Counted from the first letter of the stretch, positions 17,983-27,149 are shown. The stretch: DNA of 64,000 bases from Janthinobacterium silvisoli (GCF_014200725.1 NZ_JACHCL010000002.1:992001-1056000), one strand, 5' to 3'. A program made the numbers and translations. The notes: generated by a model not told the origin, from the sequence alone.

Positions 17983-19176
17983 ATGAAAATTGAAAATCCG
18001 AATCCTATCGAATGGCGCTTTTCCGAACGCGCGGAACAATTAAAAAGCTCCTTCATCCGCGAAATCCTGAAGATCACGCAGCGACCCGAGATCATTTCCT
18101 TCGCCGGTGGCCTGCCCTCGCCCGCCACCTTCCCTGTCGAGGAAATGAAAACCGCTTTCGACAAGGTCTTGTCGACCAATGGCAAGGTGGCCCTGCAATA
18201 TGGTCCTACCGACGGTTATCCGCCGCTGCGCCAGTGGATCGCCGACTCGCTGTCGACCAGTGACAGCCGCATCTTGCCGGAACAGGTCTTGATGACCTCC
18301 GGCTCGCAGCAGGCGCTGGACCTGCTGGGCAAGGTGCTGATCGATGAAGGCAGCCGCGTGCTGGTGGAAACCCCCAGCTACCTGGGCGCCTTGCAGGCGT
18401 TTTCCGTCTACCGCCCGGAATTTGTTTCCGTCGAAACCGACGAGCACGGCCTGGTGCCGGCCTCGATCGATCCGGTCGCCGATGGCGCCCGCCTGCTGTA
18501 CGCGCTGCCAAACTTCCAGAACCCGACGGGCCGCAGCCTGTCCGTGGCGCGCCGCGTCGAACTGGTGGAAACCTGCGCCCGCCATGGCTTGCCATTGATC
18601 GAAGATGATCCTTACGGCGCATTGAGCTACAAGGGCGAACCATCGCCAAAAATGATCAATATGAACCCGGACGGCGTAATCTACATGGGTTCGTTTTCCA
18701 AAGTGCTCACGCCCGGCATCCGCCTCGGCTACGTGGTGGCGCCGCTGCCGCTGGTACGCCGTCTGGAACTGGCCAAACAGGCGGCCGACCTGCACACGGC
18801 GCAACTGACGCAGATGGTGGTGCATGAAGTGATCAAGGATGGTTTCCTTGATCGCCATATCCCCAGCATCCGCACGCTGTATGGCAATCAATGCCAGGCC
18901 ATGCTGGACGCCCTCAAGGAACATTTCCCGGCCGGCGTCACGTGGACCCGCCCGGAAGGCGGCATGTTTATCTGGGTGACCCTGCCGAAACACATCGACG
19001 CCATGCAGTTGCTCGATGAAGCGATCGCCAACAAGGTCGCCTTCGTGCCAGGCGCGCCGTTCTACGCCAACCAGCCGGAAACGAACACCCTGCGCCTGTC
19101 GTTCGTCACCGTGCCGCCCGAGCGTATCCGTGAAGGCGTCGCCATCCTGGGCAAACTGATCGCTGCCAAAGTGTAA
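17983..19176 (+). CDS. PLP-dependent aminotransferase, LysN/2-aminoadipate transaminase-like
   Basis: 397 residues, fold-type I aminotransferase without a DNA-binding domain. Signatures include IISFAGGLPSPATFPVEEM, LQYGPTDGYPPLRQWIA, LYALPNFQNPTGRSLS, IEDDPYGALSYKG and the PLP Lys in YMGSFSKVLTPGIRLGYV. These match the LysN-like group that transaminates 2-aminoadipate, aromatic and branched amino acids. The real substrate is unclear. It follows the EamA gene after 177 bp and ends with a terminator. A possible minus-10 (TACAAT near 17869) suggests its own promoter. Confidence 0.9.
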   Translation: MKIENPNPIEWRFSERAEQLKSSFIREILKITQRPEIISFAGGLPSPATFPVEEMKTAFDKVLSTNGKVALQYGPTDGYPPLRQWIADSLSTSDSRILPEQVLMTSGSQQALDLLGKVLIDEGSRVLVETPSYLGALQAFSVYRPEFVSVETDEHGLVPASIDPVADGARLLYALPNFQNPTGRSLSVARRVELVETCARHGLPLIEDDPYGALSYKGEPSPKMINMNPDGVIYMGSFSKVLTPGIRLGYVVAPLPLVRRLELAKQAADLHTAQLTQMVVHEVIKDGFLDRHIPSIRTLYGNQCQAMLDALKEHFPAGVTWTRPEGGMFIWVTLPKHIDAMQLLDEAIANKVAFVPGAPFYANQPETNTLRLSFVTVPPERIREGVAILGKLIAAKV

Positions 19177-19186
19177 TCATCTCCGC

Positions 19187-19209
19187 CTGCCCGGCGCACT
19201 GCCGGGCAG
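19187..19209 (+). terminator. Probable terminator after the aminotransferase
   Basis: CTGCCCGGC (19187-19195) pairs with GCCGGGCAG (19201-19209) around a five-base loop. The T-rich tract begins ten bases later, so efficiency is uncertain. Confidence 0.65.
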
Positions 19210-19544
19210 CACCCTCGCCTGTTTTTCTTTTGTAATTTTCCTACAAAACTTCCCTGCGACAGCACAGTAAAAATACTAATATTGCATTTGTTGCCATATA
19301 AAAAACGATGCATTTTTTTCACCCAATCAATTGGCAAAGCGGTATCATCTGCTCAAATTGGGATCAAGTCAGCCTTTACTACACGTGTACAGATGCCCGG
19401 CCCGCCATCAGGCCCGACGCAACACTCCTGGCACCGCCTACCCGCCCGATGCGATGTGCGGCTGCAGCGATTCCAGGGTTCGGCAATACCGAAAGTGCAG
19501 CAAATGCTGGCCTGGTGCAGCTCATCAGATAGAGGCCGGTAGCA
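19210..19544. other. Intergenic leader upstream of the GGDEF gene
   Basis: 335 bp without a supported gene. The first third is AT-rich (19220-19330). The rest is GC-rich and probably holds the promoter and untranslated leader of the response-regulator gene. No c-di-GMP riboswitch pattern was recognised. Confidence 0.5.
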
Positions 19545-20903
19545 ATGAAACCAGGCAGTGTGGATTTTCCCCAACGGCATGAAGCCGCCATATTGATCGT
19601 CGATGATGCGCCAGCCAACCTTGAGTTGCTGCGCAAGTCCATGAGCGAACAGGGTTATCAAACCTATGTGGCCACGTCCGGTGAGCGGGCCTTGATCATC
19701 GCCCAGCGCGCCCAGCCGGACCTGATCCTGCTCGACGTGCTGATGCCGGACATGGACGGCATCGAGACTTGCCGCCGGCTCAAGCAGCATCCGCTGACGC
19801 AGCGCATTCCCGTACTCTTCATGAGCGCCAGGACGGAAACGGACGATGTGGTGGCCGGCTTCGATGCGGGCGCCGTCGACTATATCGCCAAGCCGCTGCG
19901 TCTGGCCGAAGTGTGCGCCCGTGTGCGCGCCCAGCTGCAAATCCGCAGCAATAATGAAACCCAGCAGGAACAGGCCGAGCGCCTGCGCACCATCGTCAAC
20001 AACATGGCCGAGGGTTTGCTGATCATCGAGGCGGACGGGCGCATCCAGTACACCAATCCCGCCTGTGACCAGTACCTGGGCTACCGCGAAAATGAACTGG
20101 CGGGCCACTCGATCGGCGAACTGCTCAGCCCTTTGGTGACGCAGGAATATCTCGATTATTTCGCCATGTATGCAGCCAATCCGGAGACGGCGCACAAGCA
20201 TGGCACGCGCGAAGTGGCAATCCGCCACCGCAATGGCGATACCTTGAGCATGGACCTGACCCTGACGCCCATGTACCTGCGCCAGCCGCTGTATATCGGG
20301 CTGCTGCACGATATTACCCACCACAAGCAGTCGGAAGATGCGCTGCAGCGGGCCGCCTACCTCGATTCGCTGACCAAGATCGCCAACCGCCGCCATTTCG
20401 ACACTTTCCTGGAAAAGGAATGGCAGCGCGCGGTGCGCAACGGCAGCGCGCTGTCGCTGGTGGTGCTCGATGTCGACCATTTCAAACTGTATAACGACAG
20501 CCTGGGCCATCCGGCCGGCGACGCCTGCCTGCAGCAAGTGGCGCAAGCGATCGATACGCACGCCTGCCGCCCGGGCGACCTGGCGGCCCGCTATGGCGGC
20601 GAAGAGTTCGTCATGCTGTTTTCAGAGACAGAAGCGGACGGCGCCATGCTGCTGGCCGAAGCGATACGCGGCCATATCGAAAGCCTGCAACTGCCCCATC
20701 CCCGCTCGCCCACCTCGCCATGGATCACCGTCAGCATCGGCGTGGCAACCATCCACCCGCACCAGCTCGACGACCGCGCCACCTTGTTCGTCGCCGCCGA
20801 CCGCGCCCTGTACGTGGCCAAGGAAGGCGGCCGCAACCAGGTCCGCGCCACCCACTCGGGCAGCACAGCCTGGGAAACCGTGAAAGCCTTGGTACTGCGT
20901 TGA
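19545..20903 (+). CDS. Response regulator with PAS and GGDEF domains (diguanylate cyclase)
   Basis: 452 residues. A receiver domain (about 14-130) has the acidic pair in LIVDDAPAN, the phospho-Asp in LILLDVLMPDMDG and the Lys in YIAKPLRL. A PAS domain (about 150-265) begins LRTIVNNMAEGLLIIEADG. The GGDEF domain (about 275-450) has the active-site YGGEEF and, five residues before it, RPGD, a match to the RxxD product-inhibition site. It therefore should make cyclic di-GMP when phosphorylated or when the PAS sensor responds. No cognate kinase gene is adjacent. The start follows a GAGG site; the gene appears to stand alone. Confidence 0.94.
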   Translation: MKPGSVDFPQRHEAAILIVDDAPANLELLRKSMSEQGYQTYVATSGERALIIAQRAQPDLILLDVLMPDMDGIETCRRLKQHPLTQRIPVLFMSARTETDDVVAGFDAGAVDYIAKPLRLAEVCARVRAQLQIRSNNETQQEQAERLRTIVNNMAEGLLIIEADGRIQYTNPACDQYLGYRENELAGHSIGELLSPLVTQEYLDYFAMYAANPETAHKHGTREVAIRHRNGDTLSMDLTLTPMYLRQPLYIGLLHDITHHKQSEDALQRAAYLDSLTKIANRRHFDTFLEKEWQRAVRNGSALSLVVLDVDHFKLYNDSLGHPAGDACLQQVAQAIDTHACRPGDLAARYGGEEFVMLFSETEADGAMLLAEAIRGHIESLQLPHPRSPTSPWITVSIGVATIHPHQLDDRATLFVAADRALYVAKEGGRNQVRATHSGSTAWETVKALVLR

Positions 20904-20946
20904 TACCGCGCCCAGGACCTGTGCAAAGGCTTTCGGGCCTAGCAGA

Positions 20947-21036
20947 CCTGAAAAATGTCGAGGGCAAGGCGCAGCGACGCAGACAGTACGCATGTACGGC
21001 AAGGAGCTGCAACGCCGCCCTCGGCATTTTCTCAGG
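20947..21036. repeat. Long imperfect hairpin between convergent genes
   Basis: The outer arms, 20947-20965 and 21017-21036, pair over about 19 bases with two mismatches or bulges. Inner pairing (GGCGCAGC near 20969 with GCTGCAACGCC at 21006-21016, and GTACGCATGTAC at 20987-20998) extends the structure. It lies between the GGDEF stop and the TonB-receptor stop. Size and nested symmetry look like a mobile palindromic repeat or a bidirectional terminator. Confidence 0.65.
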
Positions 21037-21074
21037 CCCGCGACTCCGGCCCGCCATTCTTAAAACTCCAAAAA

Positions 21075-23342
21075 TCAGAACTTCCGCGACAAACTCAGCT
21101 TCGCATTACGCCCCACACCCGTCACCGCTTCACTCAGGTAAGGCTTGTAATCGCGGTTAAAGATGTTATCGACCGTCAGCCGCACTTCCGTGCCGCGCCA
21201 AAAACCTTGCGTGCCATTCCATGCAGCAAACAGGGTGTGCAAAGCATAGCCGGTCGATGGCGGCAGTCGGTAGAAGCTACCCTTCGGCAGCACGCGATCC
21301 TGCTTGGCGACGAAGCGGCCTTGCCAGCCTATGCTAGCGCCCTGCTCGGGGAAGCGCCAGCCCAGGCCCGTCATCAGCTTGTCCGGCGCCATGGTCGATA
21401 CGGGTTCGTCCTGACCCCATGGATCGCGCTGGGTACCGGTACGGGTGCCGTACTGCATCGACAAGGAGGCGCTGGCGTACAGGCGCGGCGTGTTGTAGTA
21501 CGACTCCAGTTCCACGCCTTCCGTGCGGTAGCCGGCCAGGTTGCGATAATCGGACAAAGCTGGCGGCACCTTGCCCGAACCGGGCACATAACCTTCGAAC
21601 AGCACACCCAGGCGCGGGCCGATATTGTCACTGACCCGGTTCTGATACACGGTCAGGCGCACTTGCGCATCGTCGCGTTCCAGGAACAAGTTCTGGCGAT
21701 GGACTATGGCGCCCACACGCACGGCGGTCACGCGCTCCACCGCCAGGTTGCGGCTGGTGCCCGGCGTCGATGAACCCAGCTTGTCCGACACATAGTATTC
21801 ATTCGAATACATCTCGTCGATGGTAGGCGCGCGCCAGGTGCGGCTCAAGTCGCCGAACAGCGCCAGTGTATTGGTCGCCTTCCAGAACAGGCCCAGGCGC
21901 GGCGACCAGTCCTCATGCGTTTTTTCGCTGAAATCGTGGCCGGCGGCTGGCAGCGGGCTGTTGTAGCGCGAGGCCTTGTTCGGCACGCCTTCTGTGCTGA
22001 CCCTGTCATGGCGCAGCGCCGCCGTCACCGTCAGCCCGCCATAGGTCATCGCATCCTGCAGGTACAGACCCTGCGTTTCCTGGCGTCCTGCCGGCATGTA
22101 ATACGGCTGGAAGTAACCATAGTTATAGGTCGGGTCCTTCAGCGCCGTCGGCGACGGGTAGTACATCAGGGTGTCGCGCACATTCTTGTGCCATTGCAGA
22201 CCCGTTTGCAGCACGTGCGACCAGTTGCCCGTGTTAAAGACGCTTTCATTGCGCACTTCGGCGATGCGGTCGGTATACGTTGCCCAGCTCTCGTTGCCCA
22301 GCGACCCCAGGTAGGAACCCTGCGAGGCCGATGGCAAACGCGTGTCGTGCTGGTCGGTGTGCGAATAACCGGCGCTGGCCGTCAGCTTGACCCAGGGATT
22401 GTCCTGCGGCGCGTACTGCCATTTCACGGAATAGGTATCGTCGTGCTGGTCGCGGTAGACGGCCTTACGCTGCCACGCCTCTTCCAGGCCATACTTGGTG
22501 ATTTCCGCCTCGGTTGGCGTGGGCACGTCTTCGCCCATGGCGGCGAATGGTCCCCAGCCCGTGCTGCCACTCTTCATCGCGGTCAGGGTCAGCAACTGTT
22601 CGCTGGTCAGGCGCACATTCAACTTGGCCAGGCTCGATGGCGCATCGATGGCGGAAAAGCGGAACACCTTGCCATCGGGTTTGCGCAAATCATCCGACTT
22701 GCGCTGCGTGGTGTAGGCCATGGCGTCGAAACGGCCATCTTCCGTGCGGCCATACACGGCCACGGTTGCGTCGTTTTCCGCGTTATTGCTATGGCGCGCA
22801 TATTTGACGAAGGCGCCCACTTTGGCGTCGCCCTCCAGCATGTCCTTGGCATCCTTGGTCTCGACCGTGATCACGCCGCCAAAACCGCCATTGCCATACA
22901 AGCTGGTATGCGCACCCTTGTTCACTTCGATCTGCTTGATCAGTTCCGGCTCGATGAAGATGGAGCCCTGGCGATATTTTTCGAAGCCTTTCGGCACGCC
23001 ATCGAGGATGACTTTCACGTCTTGCACCTTGCTGAAGCCCCAGATATTGAGGCTCTGGCCGCTGGGGCGCGCCGTGCCGGACATGTCCACGCCAGGCAAA
23101 GTATCGAGCAGGGACGCGACGTTATCGGCCTGCTGGCGTTCGATGTCAGCGGTATTGAGATAAGAGCGGCCCGCCGTACCGGCGTTGATCGCATCGCCGA
23201 ACACGCTGATGGGCGCCATCTGCTGATCATTGCTCGCATCATCCTTGCTGTCGATGGCCCAGGCATTCGCGCCCGCAGTGCCCAGCATCAATGCCAGCGC
23301 GGCGGCCAGCGGCGTCAAATTCATATTTTTATGGAGTTTCAT
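21075..23342 (-). CDS. TonB-dependent outer-membrane receptor, heme/hemoglobin-type
   Basis: 755 residues with a signal peptide (about 1-30), a plug domain containing LLDTLPGVDMSGTAR, LDGVPKGFEKYRQGS and TSLYGNGGFGGVITVETKDA, and a C-terminal 22-strand barrel ending in NAKLSLSRKF with the terminal Phe. The plug wording and the TWRAPTIDEMYS segment resemble heme receptors with an FRAP motif, but the substrate is not proven. A Fur-box-like site lies ~220 bp upstream, supporting iron regulation. The gene stands alone with no tonB, hemophore or ABC importer beside it. Direction is divergent from the hydroxybutyrate dehydrogenase. Confidence 0.88.
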   Translation of the reverse strand: MKLHKNMNLTPLAAALALMLGTAGANAWAIDSKDDASNDQQMAPISVFGDAINAGTAGRSYLNTADIERQQADNVASLLDTLPGVDMSGTARPSGQSLNIWGFSKVQDVKVILDGVPKGFEKYRQGSIFIEPELIKQIEVNKGAHTSLYGNGGFGGVITVETKDAKDMLEGDAKVGAFVKYARHSNNAENDATVAVYGRTEDGRFDAMAYTTQRKSDDLRKPDGKVFRFSAIDAPSSLAKLNVRLTSEQLLTLTAMKSGSTGWGPFAAMGEDVPTPTEAEITKYGLEEAWQRKAVYRDQHDDTYSVKWQYAPQDNPWVKLTASAGYSHTDQHDTRLPSASQGSYLGSLGNESWATYTDRIAEVRNESVFNTGNWSHVLQTGLQWHKNVRDTLMYYPSPTALKDPTYNYGYFQPYYMPAGRQETQGLYLQDAMTYGGLTVTAALRHDRVSTEGVPNKASRYNSPLPAAGHDFSEKTHEDWSPRLGLFWKATNTLALFGDLSRTWRAPTIDEMYSNEYYVSDKLGSSTPGTSRNLAVERVTAVRVGAIVHRQNLFLERDDAQVRLTVYQNRVSDNIGPRLGVLFEGYVPGSGKVPPALSDYRNLAGYRTEGVELESYYNTPRLYASASLSMQYGTRTGTQRDPWGQDEPVSTMAPDKLMTGLGWRFPEQGASIGWQGRFVAKQDRVLPKGSFYRLPPSTGYALHTLFAAWNGTQGFWRGTEVRLTVDNIFNRDYKPYLSEAVTGVGRNAKLSLSRKF

Positions 23343-23558
23343 TGCATTCCTTGCCTGTCTTCATACTTCTGATGAGAAAACGCTGGGCAGAGGAAAGGAC
23401 GGGCAGTGCACTATTCAGGCGGCGGCGTAGAAGGCAACGTTGCGGCGGTGCTCTGCCCGCGCGGACGCGTGCCGGCGGCTCACTGGCCTCACTGGCATCG
23501 CAGTGCAGACACCGTGGGTAAAGTTGCCTGGGTGAAATGCGTTGCACATCATATATTA

Positions 23559-23585
23559 GATGAGAATGATTCGCAATATCATTTA
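23559..23585. promoter_or_regulatory. Fur-box-like site
   Basis: TGAGAATGATTCGCA at 23561-23575 matches the 7-1-7 Fur consensus (TGATAATNATTATCA) at about 11 of 14 defined positions. It is extended by an adjacent TATCATT. It lies in the 384-bp divergent region, about 220 bp from the TonB-receptor start and 140 bp from bdhA. The rest of that region shows no gene. Confidence 0.6.
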
Positions 23586-23726
23586 TAAGGAATCGCTAAA
23601 GAACTGGCATAGAGCAAGACCCCGAAGATTGCCTGTGCGTGCAAGCCATGCTAGCGGCCTTTTCTGGCTATACTGGCGCAGGTAAAGCTCCCACGATGAC
23701 CTCAACCCGCAATGCAAAGGATTAAT

Positions 23727-24509
23727 ATGCAACTCAAAGACAAAGTCGCACTGATTACCGGCGCCGCCAGTGGTATCGGCAAGGAAATAGCTCTTGAATA
23801 TGCAAAACAGGGCGCGAAGGTCGTGATCGCCGACCTGGCGCTGGACGCGGCCAACAAGACCGCCGATGAAATCAAACAATCGGGCGGACAGGCCTTTGCC
23901 GTCGCCATGGATGTCACCAGCGAAGCACAGGTCGACCAGGGCGTGGCGGACGCCGCCGCCCACTTCGGCGGCATCGACGTGCTGATCAGCAACGCGGGCA
24001 TCCAGATCATCAGCCCGGTCGTCGACTACCCGTTCGAACAGTGGAAAAAGATGCTGGCGATTCACCTGGACGGCGCCTTCCTGACCACCCGCGCCTGCAT
24101 GCGCGAAATGATCAAGGGCGGCCGCGGCGGCGCCATCATCTACATGGGGTCGGTGCACTCGCATGAAGGCTCACCCTTCAAGAGCGCCTATGTGGCGGCC
24201 AAACACGGCTTGCTGGGCCTGGCCAAGGTGGTGGCCAAGGAAGGCGCGAAAGACCATATCCGCGCCAATGTCATTTGCCCCGGCTTCGTGCGCACGCCGC
24301 TGGTCGACAAGCAAATCCCCGAGCAGGCAGCCCAACTGAAGATCAGCGAAGAAGACGTGATCAAGAAAGTGATGCTGAAAGATACCATCGACGGCGAATT
24401 CACCACCACGCAAGACGTGGCGGAAACGGCCGTCTTCCTGGCCGCCTTCCCGTCGACGGCACTGAGCGGCCAATCCATCGTGGTCAGCCACGGCTGGTTC
24501 ATGCAGTAA
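23727..24509 (+). CDS. bdhA: D-3-hydroxybutyrate dehydrogenase
   Basis: Short-chain dehydrogenase of 260 residues that interconverts 3-hydroxybutyrate and acetoacetate with NAD, in polyhydroxybutyrate turnover. It shows the cofactor motif [16 protein letters not shown], the NAG motif [10 protein letters not shown], and the catalytic Ser and YxxxK ([18 protein letters not shown]). The [19 protein letters not shown] region and the ending [14 protein letters not shown] are typical of this enzyme rather than of generic SDRs. The start at 23727 is preceded by AAAGGA; an upstream ATG at 23712 overlaps that site and is rejected. Confidence 0.93.
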   Translation: MQLKDKVALITGAASGIGKEIALEYAKQGAKVVIADLALDAANKTADEIKQSGGQAFAVAMDVTSEAQVDQGVADAAAHFGGIDVLISNAGIQIISPVVDYPFEQWKKMLAIHLDGAFLTTRACMREMIKGGRGGAIIYMGSVHSHEGSPFKSAYVAAKHGLLGLAKVVAKEGAKDHIRANVICPGFVRTPLVDKQIPEQAAQLKISEEDVIKKVMLKDTIDGEFTTTQDVAETAVFLAAFPSTALSGQSIVVSHGWFMQ

Positions 24510-25181
24510 ACCCCGCAGTAAAACCAGCACCGGGGTCCGGCCCGCCGGGTCGTACCCCAGCATTTGGAGCGCCTGCTCTTAGAACCTGTTCAAAGTCTCA
24601 AGAGTAACAAAAAGACGAGCACGAAAAATTGTCGGCTCGTCTCCAGTTTGTTCTCGCAATTTTTCCGCAGCCCCCGACATTTCTCCAGCCCGGCGAAAGA
24701 GCGCTTGACAATCCAACGCTGTGGCATCACCGCGAAGATATGTCATTCCAATCGCTTGGCAATTTCTACCGACGGCCCAAAAACCTGATTTTCAAAAGCC
24801 TGCTCAAACAGGTTGGGGGCGCCTTCCGATGGGCTGCCTTATGCTGCCTGGCACCTTATGCGTTTCGTGAATAGACTGGACAGGCGGAGCGTGTCAATGA
24901 ATTTGAAACATACTATTTAATTATTAATTTATTAATAATTTATTTCATGCAACCCTCCTCCATGGTCGGCGAGTTAATCCATGCGGCCGTTGGCAACTTC
25001 TGTGGTTGCGGCATGCGGTGTTTGAAGCGATTCGGCATGCGCTGATGTTGTTTATTTAATTTAAACGTGAGTGCGTGATTTTCCGAGAGAGTGTCAGCTA
25101 TTGTTCAGTGGGATACTTGCGTAAGACTTTTCCTACAACCGCATTTTTATGCTTTCACGAACTCATAAGGAGAATCTCAAC
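24510..25181. other. Island boundary region with IS scar and AT-rich leader
   Basis: 672 bp without an intact gene. 24581-24780 is a transposase remnant (listed separately). 24900-25180 is markedly AT-rich (for example the TTAATTATTAATTTATT stretch near 24917) and precedes the tyrosinase. It probably holds the tyrosinase promoter. Confidence 0.6.
24590..24780 (-). pseudogene. Decayed IS5-family transposase C-terminus
   Basis: Reading the minus strand from about 24780 to the stop at 24590-24592 gives a C-terminal transposase sequence: MPQRWIVKRSFAGLEKCRGL, then RKNCENKLETSRQFFVLVF. This is the classic end of IS5-family DDE transposases, where a Glu in this block is the third catalytic residue; here the expected E of IVERSF is replaced by K. 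A TGA interrupts the frame just upstream (about 24742), and the N-terminal two thirds are missing. The terminal AGAACCTGTTCAAAGTCTC at 24581-24599 may be the inverted-repeat end. Confidence 0.75.
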
Positions 25182-26648
25182 ATGAATAAGCGCCAGTTCC
25201 TTTTTCTGTCCGCGCAATGCGCAGCGATTCCAGTTCTTCTCGGCAGCAGCAATTTGTGGGCGGCTCCAGTTAATCTAAAAGTGCGGCGGAATCTGATGTC
25301 CCTGCCTGACAACGACCCGTTTTTTACGCAGTACGCTCAGGCGGTCAAGGCCATGCATGCGTTGCCAAGCACTGATCTGCGCAGCTGGTGGGGGCAGGCG
25401 ACACTGCATCCGAACTACTGCGAGCATGGCACACCCAACTTCGCCACCTGGCACCGGCCTTATTTGCTGATGTTCGAAAGCATCTGCGCCAAGCTGATCG
25501 GAGTTCCGTCTTTTACGCTACCTTATTGGGACTGGAGCCAAAAACAGGGCATCATTCCCAATCCGTTTTACGATATTCAGGAACTCAATGTCGAATACTG
25601 GAAGGACCCAGGTATTTACACAGGGAAGAATTGGGGACCGGTCGATTCGTTGCCGCTGCGCGCTCTGGCGCGGGGCGTCGGCGTGCAAGCCGATCCGATT
25701 CGCGGCGGGGCTTTCACCAGCAAGAATTTGCAGAATATCCTGAAGCAGACGCAATTCAGTAACTTCACCAATATGCTGGAAGGACAACCGCATAACACCG
25801 GCCACGTCATTGTTGGTTTTCCTCCGATTGGCAAGCCGGGCCACATGGGCAGCGGCCTGTCGCCGCTGGACCCGATCTTCTGGATGCATCACGCGATGGT
25901 GGACTTTATGTGGGCTCGCTGGCAAAAGGCCGGTAACGTCACGCAGGACAATCCGGCAACCTACAATATGTTTGTTGATGCCGATGGCAAACCGGTCACG
26001 TTTACGTCGAAGCAGGTGCACGATTTCGAGGCGATGGGCTACACCTACGATTACTTCATCGATTCCGGCGCGGTAAAATTCCTCAGCGCGGCGCCGTTCT
26101 CGAATAATTTCCAGCATGTGCTGGCGTCCCAACTGGCCAAGGGCAAGCCGAAGTTATTGGCGCAGCTCAATACGGCCGTCCAGGTTAAGGCTAATACGCC
26201 GACGGCGTTCCCTGTGAAAGTGACGTCCTTGCTGCAGGAGCTGCAGGAATCGAGGGTGTTTCGTACAGTGCTGGGGTCGGAGCAACGCCTCGCCTCGGAG
26301 GGAAAGCGGATACTCGCCGTGCTCAAGCAGGTCAGCTGGCCGGAAGGTGAGCAGCAAGGACTGGTGGTCAATGCCTTCGTGAATTGCCCATATTTGACGC
26401 CGGCCACCAGTAGCGACGATCCACATTACGCCGGCTCCTTCAGTTTCTTCGGTTCGGCGCAGATGAGCCACGCGGGCCATCACGGGGCCAGTATCGTGCT
26501 GGACATTACCGCGCCACTGTTGGCACAGGCGGCCCAAGGGCGGTTAGATGAACGGGTACAATTGCAGTTCGTATCAATACACCCTCAAGCCGAAGGGAGT
26601 GCGAAGGCTATGTTCCAGATTAAGGACGTCGAAATTATCAGCGTGTAA
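25182..26648 (+). CDS. Exported tyrosinase-family copper oxidase
   Basis: 488 residues. Tyrosinases hydroxylate phenols and oxidise catechols to quinones, leading to melanin. The CuA site is H59, H82 and H91 (HPNYCEHGTPNFATWHRPYL). C80 two residues before H82 is placed like the Cys-His thioether of fungal tyrosinases. CuB is H204 and H208 (QPHNTGHV) plus H236 in DPIFWMHHAMVDFMW. The N-terminus NKRQFLFLSA is a Tat-like signal with KR in place of RR. After the catalytic part (to ~residue 290) comes a ~190-residue C-terminal domain, possibly a lid or beta domain. The ATG at 25182 follows AAGGAG. Codon use looks less GC-biased than in the flanks, and IS remnants lie on both sides, suggesting transfer. 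Confidence 0.92.
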   Translation: MNKRQFLFLSAQCAAIPVLLGSSNLWAAPVNLKVRRNLMSLPDNDPFFTQYAQAVKAMHALPSTDLRSWWGQATLHPNYCEHGTPNFATWHRPYLLMFESICAKLIGVPSFTLPYWDWSQKQGIIPNPFYDIQELNVEYWKDPGIYTGKNWGPVDSLPLRALARGVGVQADPIRGGAFTSKNLQNILKQTQFSNFTNMLEGQPHNTGHVIVGFPPIGKPGHMGSGLSPLDPIFWMHHAMVDFMWARWQKAGNVTQDNPATYNMFVDADGKPVTFTSKQVHDFEAMGYTYDYFIDSGAVKFLSAAPFSNNFQHVLASQLAKGKPKLLAQLNTAVQVKANTPTAFPVKVTSLLQELQESRVFRTVLGSEQRLASEGKRILAVLKQVSWPEGEQQGLVVNAFVNCPYLTPATSSDDPHYAGSFSFFGSAQMSHAGHHGASIVLDITAPLLAQAAQGRLDERVQLQFVSIHPQAEGSAKAMFQIKDVEIISV

Positions 26649-26684
26649 TCTGTAGCCATGGGATAGTTTTTCATGGAGGCAGCA

Positions 26685-27140
26685 ATGACTTTCACATGTA
26701 AACGACTGGGTTCAGTGCTGGTGTGGGGCGTTATTGCTGGTTGTTCACTCAGTGTGGGCGCAACTTCGCGGGAGGTGAGTAGTAAAGTCATCTTTGAAGC
26801 GAAGTTGCGTTGCGATACCGCGCGGCCGACCTTGCTCCGCGTGAAATATCGGGTCTCGAAAGCCGAAGCGAACAACACTTTTATCCTGCAGGTCGCGTTG
26901 CTGCCACAGGGCGCATCCAAGCCGACGCCGGATGAACTGAACAAATACACCCTGGGTTTGATCGCGCCCTACCAGATGCCACCGCCATCGGCGATCAACG
27001 AAGCGGTATTTTCGCTGCCGGCGTGGTTTTGCGCATCACCCGGTGCGTCTGGCAAGCTGCTCATGCACATGCTGCCGCCTCACCCCCAAGGCAAGCCTCC
27101 CACCAGCCGTGTTCAAGTGGTGGATTGGCGGGTGGAATAA
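26685..27140 (+). CDS. Small exported protein paired with tyrosinase
   Basis: 151 residues with a signal peptide (MTFTCKRLGSVLVWGVIAGC...GA). The mature part is beta-rich (VIFEAKLRCDTARPTLLRV, NNTFILQVALLPQG) and ends in a Pro/His-rich tail (LMHMLPPHPQG). The start at 26685 has GGAGG five bases upstream; the earlier ATG at 26673 overlaps that site. It starts 36 bp after the tyrosinase stop, so the two are an operon. Bacterial tyrosinases often need a small caddie protein that delivers copper (MelC1 in Streptomyces). This protein has no similarity to MelC1 that I can see, so such a role is inference from position. Confidence 0.65.
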   Translation: MTFTCKRLGSVLVWGVIAGCSLSVGATSREVSSKVIFEAKLRCDTARPTLLRVKYRVSKAEANNTFILQVALLPQGASKPTPDELNKYTLGLIAPYQMPPPSAINEAVFSLPAWFCASPGASGKLLMHMLPPHPQGKPPTSRVQVVDWRVE

Positions 27141-27149
27141 ATCGTCCGA

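Noticed and set aside
19380-19540. Possible c-di-GMP (GEMM) riboswitch before the GGDEF gene
   Set aside because: The conserved GEMM core sequences and tetraloop arrangement are not present.
23400-23560. Possible cobalamin riboswitch upstream of the TonB receptor
   Set aside because: GC-rich with some CCAGTG-like pieces, but the B12-box core and the other conserved blocks are missing; the Fur-like site explains regulation better.
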